39,444 bases of DNA. It comes from Clostridia bacterium (GTDB lineage: Bacteria > Bacillota > Clostridia > Oscillospirales > Acutalibacteraceae). This document shows positions 16,545-23,115 of the stretch, piece by piece (position 1 is the first letter of the stretch; every line of letters starts with the position of its first letter). Under the pieces are notes generated by a model. It saw only the letters and a list, made by a program, of their open reading frames with translations, was not told the origin of the DNA and did no database searches. The stretch is taken from NCBI GenBank assembly GCA_017428625.1, contig JAFRQM010000032.1:1-39444 (forward strand). Direction: 5' to 3'. A program made the translations under genes and the position numbers.

Positions 16545-16571
16545 AACATCGCCCCCGTAAAGGAGATAATC

Positions 16572-17978
16572 TTAAAAATCAAAATATTTCTCTCTGTGTT
16601 TCTGCACCCTGCCGCCGATGAGTTTAAGCACTTCAAGCGCCTCTGCTTTTTCTTCAGCCGTGCCCGTCGCGGCCTGTTTCATCAGCCTGCCTTCTTCTTT
16701 GCAAAGCTCGTCGTGCAGGGGGAAGTAGTATTTAAGCAGGAAGGTTGTGTATTTTGCGAGGCGGAAATCGCCGACAAGGCGGAAGTTCTCATCTATTGTG
16801 TCAATGGCTACGCTGTATTTTTCTTTGATGGAATTTATCAGCGCCTTACGCTCATTGGCGGGCGAGAAAACTATTGTTGAGCAGATGAAAGCGTTTCTGT
16901 TTGAGTTGTGCGAAGAGTGGCTGTCGGTGCTGCCGACTATGGGGTAATCCATACCGTTCGCCCTGTCTTCGTAGTATTTGAGAGTCTGAAAACCGTTATG
17001 TTCATAGTAGTTTTCGCCGCCGAGCACTTCAAACGCGTCAAACCAGCCTTTTTCGGTAACATAGCGCCAGAAAACCTCCGGCACATGGTAAACGTCGCTT
17101 ATCCAGGTCGGGTGCGGGAAGATTCCGAGACCGCCCGCTTTGCGGATTTCGTCATAAACCCACTTGAAAACGGCAACGGGAACGGGGTCAAGCCCGTCGG
17201 GCAGGTTCGTGAGTTCATCGGCAAGCGCCTGCATTTTGTTCTCCCACTCTTCAAGGGGCATATATTCGGGGCATTCGCCGTAAAGCGAACGGAACTTTTT
17301 GTCTGTGCCCTTTTCTTCAACGGCAGGGCCGTCGGTGAGCGCGTTTATTGAATATTCGCCGCCGAAGTTGACAGTATGAAAATCGCTCTCGGCCCCGTGA
17401 ACGGGGGGCATATGCACCTCTTCGCCGGGAATAATCGCGAGCCCGCAGGGAATGTCTTTGTAAAAATCTATCGCCTCAAGCGAGGGGTAATATCTGTTAT
17501 GGTCCGAAACAACCATAAAATCAAGCCCGTGTTTTCTGTAGTTGGCGCATACCACGGCGGGGCACTGACTGCCGTCGGAGCGGATTGTGTGCATGTGCAG
17601 GTCGCCGCGCAGGGGATATCTGCCGCACAGGTCTTCGTCAATGCAATAGACGGGGAACTGGATTATTCTTCTGCCCTCGTCATTGAGAAAGCGCAGAAAA
17701 TACATTTGCTCCTTAGTGAAGGTGTGCTCAAACACAAAGCCGCCCTCACCGTTGCAGGTAAGTTCAAACTCCTTGAAATCGCCCGAAGCCGGGTAATCGA
17801 ATGGCTTGCCGCCCTCAAGCGCGCAGACAAGCATTTTGTAGGTTTTTCCGCTCTCAAAAACAGGCCTTGCGCCGAGCGGCCGGATATTGATTTTTGCGGG
17901 TTTGTTTTTCACAAGCACTTTGGGAAAAACATCGTAGTTAAGCAAATCGTCTGTAAGTTGAAAACCGTTGAATGGCAT
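16572..17978 (-). CDS. PHP-domain metallohydrolase (CehA/McbA family)
   Basis: Likely metal-dependent phosphoesterase or hydrolase with a PHP (polymerase and histidinol phosphatase) domain. The metal ligands are visible in RGDLHMHTIRSDGS, VVSDHNRYY, the GEEVHMPP segment, the HPTW segment and VGSTDSHSSHN. An N-terminal beta domain of about 120 residues precedes the PHP domain, as in CehA-type proteins, and the total is 468 residues. I chose ATG 17978 because AGGAGG lies seven bases upstream; an earlier in-frame ATG at 18017 has no such site. No signal peptide is visible. A strong promoter lies upstream and the lipoprotein hydrolase gene follows. The substrate is not evident. Confidence 0.85.
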   Translation of the reverse strand: MPFNGFQLTDDLLNYDVFPKVLVKNKPAKINIRPLGARPVFESGKTYKMLVCALEGGKPFDYPASGDFKEFELTCNGEGGFVFEHTFTKEQMYFLRFLNDEGRRIIQFPVYCIDEDLCGRYPLRGDLHMHTIRSDGSQCPAVVCANYRKHGLDFMVVSDHNRYYPSLEAIDFYKDIPCGLAIIPGEEVHMPPVHGAESDFHTVNFGGEYSINALTDGPAVEEKGTDKKFRSLYGECPEYMPLEEWENKMQALADELTNLPDGLDPVPVAVFKWVYDEIRKAGGLGIFPHPTWISDVYHVPEVFWRYVTEKGWFDAFEVLGGENYYEHNGFQTLKYYEDRANGMDYPIVGSTDSHSSHNSNRNAFICSTIVFSPANERKALINSIKEKYSVAIDTIDENFRLVGDFRLAKYTTFLLKYYFPLHDELCKEEGRLMKQAATGTAEEKAEALEVLKLIGGRVQKHREKYFDF

Positions 17979-18016
17979 TTTGACAACCTCCTGCCCGTAT
18001 TTTTTCTGACAATTCA

Positions 18017-18045
18017 ATTATATAATGATATAATTATTCAGTCAA
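18017..18045 (-). promoter_or_regulatory. Promoter of the PHP/lipoprotein operon
   Basis: On the minus strand TTGACT (18045-18040), a 17-base spacer and a perfect TATAAT (18022-18017) lie about 40 bases before the start codon at 17978. Confidence 0.8.
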
Positions 18046-18089
18046 TAAACAAAGAGATTGTTAATTTACAAAAAATTGCCTTTTGGATA

Positions 18090-18118
18090 TTGAAATCGGC
18101 GGCAAAATGAGTTAGAAT
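18090..18118 (+). promoter_or_regulatory. Promoter of tRNA-Val
   Basis: TTGAAA (18090-18095), a 17-base spacer and TAGAAT (18113-18118) place the start near 18125, twelve bases before the tRNA. Confidence 0.75.
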
Positions 18119-18136
18119 AAGTGAGCAATCAAATAC

Positions 18137-18213
18137 GGACGCATAGCTCAGCCGGTCAGAGCGTTCGCTTCACACGCGAGAGGTCCTGAGTTCGAGTCTC
18201 AGTGTGTCCACCA
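18137..18213 (+). tRNA. tRNA-Val (CAC anticodon)
   Basis: A full cloverleaf folds: acceptor GGACGCA with TGTGTCC (one G-T pair), D stem GCTC/GAGC, anticodon stem TTCGC/GCGAG with loop TTCACAC giving anticodon CAC (valine, GTG codons), and T stem CTGAG/CTCAG with loop TTCGAGT. The CCA end is encoded at 18211-18213. It has its own promoter and terminator. Confidence 0.95.
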
Positions 18214-18216
18214 GAA

Positions 18217-18241
18217 AAAACTCCGCTGATGCGGAGTTTTT
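18217..18241 (+). terminator. Terminator of tRNA-Val
   Basis: AAAACTCCGC (18217-18226), loop TGAT, GCGGAGTTTT (18231-18240) with a T-run. Confidence 0.9.
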
Positions 18242-18245
18242 CAAC

Positions 18246-18412
18246 TAAGTGTGCCTGACGGCACGGTAAGTGCGCTGACGCGCGTGAAGCGAGCCTGCGG
18301 CTCGTGAAGCGCCTCCGGGCGTTTGCGGCACACTTAACTTCACTTTCTGCGAAGCAGAAAACTTCATTATGCCGAAGGCATTACTTCACTTGTGCGAAGC
18401 ACAAACTTCACA
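18246..18412. repeat. Mini-hairpin array 1
   Basis: Outer arms TAAGTGTGCC (18246-18255) and GGCACACTTA (18327-18336) enclose small stems such as GTGCC-TGAC-GGCAC and CGAGCC-TGC-GGCTCG. To the right are three further hairpins, TTTCTGC-GAA-GCAGAAA, ATGCC-GAA-GGCAT and TTGTGC-GAA-GCACAA. These share a GAA triloop and are separated by ACTTCAC-like spacers, while the stems differ in sequence. No ORF is supported. It looks like a structured dispersed repeat rather than a CRISPR array. Confidence 0.75.
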
Positions 18413-18477
18413 AGCAAAAATCCAACAGAAAAAAACATTTATGTTTTATTCAATTTTGCAAAAACAGTTAATTATTC

Positions 18478-18660
18478 TGTCTTCGGCAAGTCCTTTTTCA
18501 ACTGAATCCACCATTCGGGCGGGCGAAATATTGATTCAAAATGTTAAATTGCCCTTTCGGGCAGTGAAATCCGCCTCGACGGCGGGTGGGTGGATTTAAT
18601 TTCACCGGGCGGGAAACGCCCGATTTCGCCTTTTACCGCAAGGCAAAAGATTTCACTTTA
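18478..18660. repeat. Mini-hairpin array 2
   Basis: A second set of short stems: TGCCC-TTTC-GGGCA, CCGCC-TCGA-GGCGG, CGGGCG-GGAAA-CGCCCG and GCCTT/AAGGC, separated by GTGAAAT or ATTTCAC-like spacers. Outer arms AATCCACC (18505-18512) and GGTGGATT (18589-18596) enclose part of it. The design matches array 1 (TTCAC spacers, variable stems). No coding sequence is supported between 18242 and 18738. Confidence 0.7.
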
Positions 18661-18687
18661 TTCAATCATAAAAACAAAGGTAAACAG

Positions 18688-18720
18688 AAACTCCCTAATC
18701 ATTATTGAAAAGGGAGTTTT
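18688..18720. terminator. Hairpin with T-run near the ATPase remnant
   Basis: AAACTCCCT (18688-18696) pairs with AGGGAGTTT (18711-18719) around a 14-base loop, followed by T on the plus strand. It lies just beyond the 3' end of the broken ATPase gene. Confidence 0.6.
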
Positions 18721-18738
18721 ATCATTTTGAAAATAGAT

Positions 18739-19076
18739 TTATATAAATTGAGCCATATAAACGGGGAGGCAGATAATATCTTTATCCTTGCCGTAATCCT
18801 TGTTGTATATCAGATATTTGTTCAGAATCCGTGATGAATATTTTTCACCGAACCTGTCTGTTGATGTGTGTGTTTTATATGAGGATGATTTTACTTCCAA
18901 CGGGCAGATTTTGTTCTTTCTTGCAACAAGAAAATCCATCTCATATATTTGCCGAACTCTTCAACTACCGTTGATTTGCCTGTGCGTCTTGCTCCTTCAA
19001 TCATCAATGCGGTATTGCCGTTTGATTCTTTCTTCCATTCAACAAGCTTATCGTATATTTTTCTTTTGAATATCAT
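18739..19076 (-). pseudogene. Internally deleted DUF4143-type AAA ATPase remnant
   Basis: Two pieces of one protein family are fused out of frame. The 5' piece starts at 19076 with MIFKRKIYDKLVEWKK and contains the P-loop EGARRTGKST. The 3' piece, in another frame, reads YEMDFLVARKNKICPLEVKSS and ends ICLPVYMAQFI at 18739, which matches the C-terminal nuclease-like part of DUF4143 ATP-binding proteins. These are normally about 400 residues; the whole middle is missing. The join is at about 18940-18955, where the first frame runs into unrelated residues. GAGGAA precedes the original ATG. It is probably non-functional. Confidence 0.8.
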
Positions 19077-19457
19077 TTTTGCTGTTCCTCACAATTATTT
19101 TGTTGAAATTTGCTCAAATTCTCAAATTGTCAACATAAAAGCGCTTTTTCTTTCCTCCCCATCCGCCCTCAAAAGAAAATTAACATTTTCAATGTGAAAA
19201 TTATTAAAAATTTATTAAGAAAAAACAGGCCTTTCCGGCTGATTAAAACCGCTGTGAGGGTAAAGTGCATAAAAAAATCACAAAATGAGTGTAACTTTGA
19301 TTTAAACCACATAATGTAGTGGTTCAAATTTACAAATACGCAAAATTTTGTTAATGAATTTTTAAGAATATAAAATTTCACAAAACCGCGTTTGCAGGTG
19401 TATTATTATCAGAGCGCAAAAATGACAAGGGGGGTGAGAGTTATCGAAAACCTTGCT
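19077..19457. other. AT-rich intergenic region
   Basis: No gene is supported on either strand. It holds the 5' flank of the ATPase remnant, a long A/T-rich stretch and, at its right end, the promoter and G-rich ribosome site of the sigma-factor gene. Confidence 0.6.
19348..19376 (+). promoter_or_regulatory. Putative promoter of the sigma-factor operon
   Basis: TTGTTA (19348-19353), a 17-base spacer and TAAAAT (19371-19376). This resembles a housekeeping promoter; no separate ECF-type promoter was recognised. Confidence 0.5.
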
Positions 19458-19946
19458 ATGCGCGACGGAGATATGGATAAACGCTTCATTGAACTCGCGG
19501 TTGAGAAATACAGCAGAATGCTTTTCAGAATCTGTTTTGCGATTCTTTCAAACAAAGAAGACGCCGAAGACGCCGTTCAGGACACCTTCATCAAATACTA
19601 CACCGAGGCGCCCGCGTTCGGCAGCAGTGAGCACGAAAAGGCGTGGCTGATAAGGGTTGCGACAAACATAAGCAAAAATATGTCAAGGTTCAGGGCAAGG
19701 CATAAATCCCTGAGTATGGAGGAGGTCGCCGAAATCGGCGTTTCCGACAAGGATTATGATTTGTTTGAATCGATAATGTCTCTGCCCGCCAAATATAAAA
19801 TCGTAATGGATTTGCATTATATAGAAGGTTACACGGCAAGCGAAATCTCAATGATAATCGGTGTAAATGCAGACGCAGTGCGCAAGCGCCTGCAGACAGG
19901 CAGAAACAAACTGAAAAAAGAACTTGAGAGGAGCGAGGAAGAATGA
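19458..19946 (+). CDS. ECF-type RNA polymerase sigma factor
   Basis: Alternative sigma factor directing RNA polymerase to a small regulon, likely including its own operon. Region 2 is seen in AVEKYSRMLFRICFAIL, NKEDAEDAVQDTFIKYY and KAWLIRVATN; region 4 in SLPAKYKIVMDLHYIEGYTASEIS and GVNADAVRKRLQTGRNKLKKEL. The start is uncertain. A near-consensus ribosome site AAGGGGGGTGA (19427-19437) lies 20 bases before ATG 19458, which is longer than usual, while GTG 19434 overlaps that site and ATG 19422 lies before it. With ATG 19458 the protein has 162 residues, a normal size. The stop overlaps the next ATG (ATGA), as in sigma/anti-sigma pairs. Confidence 0.88.
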   Translation: MRDGDMDKRFIELAVEKYSRMLFRICFAILSNKEDAEDAVQDTFIKYYTEAPAFGSSEHEKAWLIRVATNISKNMSRFRARHKSLSMEEVAEIGVSDKDYDLFESIMSLPAKYKIVMDLHYIEGYTASEISMIIGVNADAVRKRLQTGRNKLKKELERSEEE

Positions 19947-20155
19947 CAATAAAAGAATGTATAGAAGAATACGCCCGTGTTATGAACAGTGTTGATTTAA
20001 CGCCCGAATTCAAAGCCCGCCTCACGCAAAGGTGCGAAGGCGCCCGCCCGCGCGCTCTGTTCCCGGTAAAAACGGCGGTAGCCGCCACGGCGGTAACAGG
20101 CACGGCAATAGCGGTCGCTTTCGGAATAAGAAGGCATATACGCCGCAGAGTTTAA
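19943..20155 (+). CDS. Small anti-sigma-like membrane protein
   Basis: A 70-residue protein coupled to the sigma gene by a four-base ATGA overlap. The N-terminal half (IKECIEEYARVMNSVDLTPE, then FKARLTQRCEG) resembles the helical cytoplasmic segment found before the membrane helix in clostridial anti-sigma proteins. One membrane helix follows (about residues 43-61), and the protein ends in RRHIRRRV with no extracellular sensor domain. I infer that it restrains the sigma factor. The family match is not strong, and another small membrane protein is possible. Confidence 0.6.
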   Translation: MTIKECIEEYARVMNSVDLTPEFKARLTQRCEGARPRALFPVKTAVAATAVTGTAIAVAFGIRRHIRRRV

Positions 20156-20167
20156 AGGAGAACGCTT

Positions 20168-20761
20168 ATGTCAAAAAAATCACCTGTTATTTATAAAGGT
20201 TTAAGACCCCTCGCGGTCGCGGGCTTCACAACAATTATGAGGCCCGAAATAATCGGCAAAGAGAATATTCCGAAAAACGGCAGAGTAATTCTCGCGGGCA
20301 ACCACAAAAAGCCTTATGATGTTTTTATGCTGTTTCTCTCAACAAGAAGATGCCTGCATTTTTTAGCGAAGATTGAACTTTTCAAAGGTCCGCTCAATTA
20401 TTTTTTCAAGGCGGCGGGCATAATTCCCGTTGACAGGGCAAAAAAGAATCCGCAGGCGCTCGACGCCGCAAGGGATTACCTCAACAACGAGAGCGCCATA
20501 GCAATCTTTCCGGAAGGCACAACAAACAAGACCGATGCCGTTCTGCTGCCGTTCAAAATAGGAGCGGTCAAAATGGCGAGAGACACCGGCGCGCCCATAG
20601 TGCCTTTCACAATCAAAGGTCAGTATAAATTAAAAGGTCCCAGACCCGAAATCAGATTTTACGAGCCCTATTATGTCGGGGATGAAGACCTTGAAAAAGA
20701 AAACGAAAAATTCAGGAATTTCATTCTCGGTAATCTTACGGAAAAAGGAAACGTATCATGA
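20168..20761 (+). CDS. 1-acyl-glycerol-3-phosphate acyltransferase (PlsC family)
   Basis: Transfers a fatty acyl group to lysophosphatidic acid or a similar lipid at the membrane. The catalytic HX4D is H46-KKPY-D51 in AGNHKKPYDVF, and the substrate-binding FPEGTTNK and VPFTIKGQY blocks follow. The 197-residue length is normal for compact PlsC proteins. AAGGAG lies ahead of the ATG, and the gene starts 12 bases after the anti-sigma-like gene. Its stop overlaps the acyl-CoA synthetase start (ATGA). A second PlsC gene follows that synthetase, so the locus has two acyltransferases flanking one acyl activator. Confidence 0.9.
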   Translation: MSKKSPVIYKGLRPLAVAGFTTIMRPEIIGKENIPKNGRVILAGNHKKPYDVFMLFLSTRRCLHFLAKIELFKGPLNYFFKAAGIIPVDRAKKNPQALDAARDYLNNESAIAIFPEGTTNKTDAVLLPFKIGAVKMARDTGAPIVPFTIKGQYKLKGPRPEIRFYEPYYVGDEDLEKENEKFRNFILGNLTEKGNVS

Positions 20762-22533
20762 CATATAACGAAAAGACCAATGAACTCAATGTGCCCGATA
20801 TTACAATGTATGAGATGGTAAGACGCATTTCGCGCAAGCACCCCGACGCGGCGGCTTACGAATATCTCGGCACAACGGGAACATACAGGGAACTTTTTGA
20901 AGGTATTGACTCTTTCGCAAAATCTTTTGCCGCGTGCGGCGTCAGGGCGGGCGATACAGTTACAGTCTGTATGCCCAACACGCCCGAAGCGGTTTTCGCA
21001 ATTTATGCTCTTAACAAAATCGGTGCGGCGGCAAATGTTATTCATCCGCTCTCCGCTCAGGCGGAAATCCGCAACTACATAACCTCGGCAGGCAGCAGGG
21101 TGGCTGTAGCCGTTGATATGTGCGTTGAAAAAATAAAAGGAATAGCCGGTGAAACCGGACTTGAAAAGATTGTTGTTGTAAGCCCCGCCGACTCAATGCC
21201 CGCGCTGCTTAAAACAGCATACAGAATAAAAACAAAAAAAGTAAACCTCCCCGCAGACGGCAGATTTATCGGGCTCAGGGAGTTTTTAAGGCTCGGCGAA
21301 GAAGCGCGGATACCCGTAACGCAGGCTGAACCTTCTCTGCCCGCGGTTATTCTTCACAGCGGCGGCACAACCGGCACACCCAAAGAAATAGTGCTTACCA
21401 ATAAGGGCTTCAACTCACTCGGCACGCAGGCGCTGATTGTGCTTAAAGATGTTACCGTAAACGACAGGGTTCTCGCAATACTGCCCGTGTTTCACGCTTT
21501 CGGTCTGGGCGTATGCGTTCATGTCACATTCTGTCTGGGCGCCTGCTCGGTGCTTATTCCGAGGTTTGAAGCGGCAAAATTCACAAAACTTATGAAAAAG
21601 CACAAACCGTCAATGGTGTTCGGCGTTCCCACCCTTTATGAAGCGCTCATAAACGCTCCGCACAGCGAAAAACTTGACCTGTCAAACCTCAAATATCTGG
21701 TAAGCGGCGGCGATTCTCTGAGCGAAACGCTTGAAAAGAGACTTAACAATTACCTCAAACTCACGGGCGCTCCGGTAAAAGTCATACAGGGCTACGGTCT
21801 TACGGAAAGCCTCGGAGCGGTCTGCCTCGCGTCAGGCGACGGCTATAAACCCGGCAGCATAGGCAAGCCGCTGCCCGGCAACAGGTTCTGCATAGTAAAA
21901 CCCGGCACCTGCGAACTTCTGCCCGCAAACACCGACGGTGAAATCTGCGTAAGCGGACCGACGCTTATGTCAGGCTACAGAAACAATGAGAAAGAAACTT
22001 CCGAGGTTCTTAAAAAGCACGAAGACGGCAGGGTGTGGCTGCACACTGGCGACATCGGCTCAATAGACGAAGACGGCTGCATATTCTACCGCCTGCGCCT
22101 CAAAAGGCTGATTATCACCTCCGGCTACAATGTTTACCCATCGCACATCGAGAAAATAATCGAACAGCATAAAGCGGTCGCTAAATGCGTTGTAATCGGT
22201 GTGCCTCATCCCTATAAAGTAGAGGTCGCTAAAGCTTATATTGTTCTTAAAGCCGATTACAGTGAAAGCGATGAACTCAGATATTCAATAAGGGAACACT
22301 GCAGAAAGAATCTCGCCAGATACAGCGTGCCCGCCGAGTTTGAATTCAGAAAAACAATGCCGAAAACACCGCTGGGCAAAATCGACTTCAACGCTCTCAA
22401 GGCGGAGCATATGGCAAAATACGCAAACGGAGAGAACAAAACAAATGGAAAGAACATTAAAGAAATCGGCAAACAGAAAGAAGAAGAGAGATCCGGGAAC
22501 GCTGGGGTTCAGGATGCTGGCACCTGCGCTTAA
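20758..22533 (+). CDS. AMP-binding acyl-CoA (or acyl-ACP) synthetase
   Basis: Adenylate-forming enzyme that activates a fatty or other carboxylic acid with ATP. The P-loop-like motif LHSGGTTGTPKEI begins at His200. GYGLTES, the adenylate-binding LHTGDIG and the hinge/C-domain RLKRLIITSGYNVYPSHIE are all present, and the catalytic Lys is in PLGKIDF. The 591 residues are a little longer than usual: after KIDFNALKAE there is an extra, mostly polar tail of about 45 residues that overlaps the start of the next gene by 89 bases. Coupled by ATGA to the upstream PlsC gene, it probably supplies acyl groups to the two acyltransferases. Chain length is unknown. Confidence 0.9.
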   Translation: MTYNEKTNELNVPDITMYEMVRRISRKHPDAAAYEYLGTTGTYRELFEGIDSFAKSFAACGVRAGDTVTVCMPNTPEAVFAIYALNKIGAAANVIHPLSAQAEIRNYITSAGSRVAVAVDMCVEKIKGIAGETGLEKIVVVSPADSMPALLKTAYRIKTKKVNLPADGRFIGLREFLRLGEEARIPVTQAEPSLPAVILHSGGTTGTPKEIVLTNKGFNSLGTQALIVLKDVTVNDRVLAILPVFHAFGLGVCVHVTFCLGACSVLIPRFEAAKFTKLMKKHKPSMVFGVPTLYEALINAPHSEKLDLSNLKYLVSGGDSLSETLEKRLNNYLKLTGAPVKVIQGYGLTESLGAVCLASGDGYKPGSIGKPLPGNRFCIVKPGTCELLPANTDGEICVSGPTLMSGYRNNEKETSEVLKKHEDGRVWLHTGDIGSIDEDGCIFYRLRLKRLIITSGYNVYPSHIEKIIEQHKAVAKCVVIGVPHPYKVEVAKAYIVLKADYSESDELRYSIREHCRKNLARYSVPAEFEFRKTMPKTPLGKIDFNALKAEHMAKYANGENKTNGKNIKEIGKQKEEERSGNAGVQDAGTCA

Positions 22534-23098
22534 ACCCGCTTTTCATTTCTGGTATAATCCCACAATAATCGGCAAAGAGAACATTCCCGAAAAAGGAGCG
22601 CTCGTCATAGCCTGCAACCACATTCATGTGCTTGACCAGTGCCTGACAATTATCTCAACAAAACGCCCGATAAACTATATGGCAAAAAAAGAGTATTTTG
22701 AAGGCAAACTGCGCGGCTTTTTCAGGCTTGTAGGGTGCATTCCCGTAAACCGCAACGGCAAAGACACCGAGGCGGTTGCAAGCGCCCTTACGGTGCTTCG
22801 CAGAGACGGCGCCGTGGGAATTTTTCCCGAAGGCACGCGCAACAAAACCGACGCCTTCCTGCTCCCGTTCAAGTTCGGAGCCGTTTCAATGGCAAAAAAA
22901 ACGGGCGCGAAAGTGCTGCCCGCGGCTGTTACGGGCGATTATGAGTTCCGCAGCAAAAACCTTACCGTGCGCTTCGGCAAACCTTTCGGCGTTGAGAATA
23001 TGACCGTTGCCGCGGCAAACGAAAAGCTCTACAACGAGATTGCGGCTCTTATGAATTTGAATCTGAACAACGCGCAAAACCGCAAAAAAACAGGATAA
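22445..23098 (+). CDS. 1-acyl-glycerol-3-phosphate acyltransferase (PlsC family), second copy
   Basis: PlsC-type membrane acyltransferase of 217 residues with HX4D at H59-IHVL-D64 (CNHIHVLDQ), IPVNRNGKDTE, FPEGTRNKTD and LPAAVTGDY. A paralogue of the enzyme at 20168, it shares the IIGKENIPE-type segment near the N-terminus. I chose ATG 22445, preceded by GGAG at about 22430; the ATG at 22511 is a later possibility, and 22340 has no support. The gene overlaps the synthetase by 89 bases. The N-terminus is Lys/Arg-rich before a short hydrophobic segment, which suits a membrane-surface protein. The second copy may acylate the other glycerol position or an alternative lipid. Confidence 0.87.
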   Translation: MERTLKKSANRKKKRDPGTLGFRMLAPALKPAFHFWYNPTIIGKENIPEKGALVIACNHIHVLDQCLTIISTKRPINYMAKKEYFEGKLRGFFRLVGCIPVNRNGKDTEAVASALTVLRRDGAVGIFPEGTRNKTDAFLLPFKFGAVSMAKKTGAKVLPAAVTGDYEFRSKNLTVRFGKPFGVENMTVAAANEKLYNEIAALMNLNLNNAQNRKKTG

Positions 23099-23115
23099 TT
23101 GAGGAGAACGGAAAA

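Noticed and set aside
17376..18110. 244-codon plus-strand ORF
   Set aside because: Antisense to the PHP-domain gene and its promoter; Val/Ala-rich shadow with no recognisable domain.
18246..18660. Repeats that might be a CRISPR array
   Set aside because: Units are short palindromes with changing stems and no constant repeat of 24 or more bases, no regular spacers and no cas genes.
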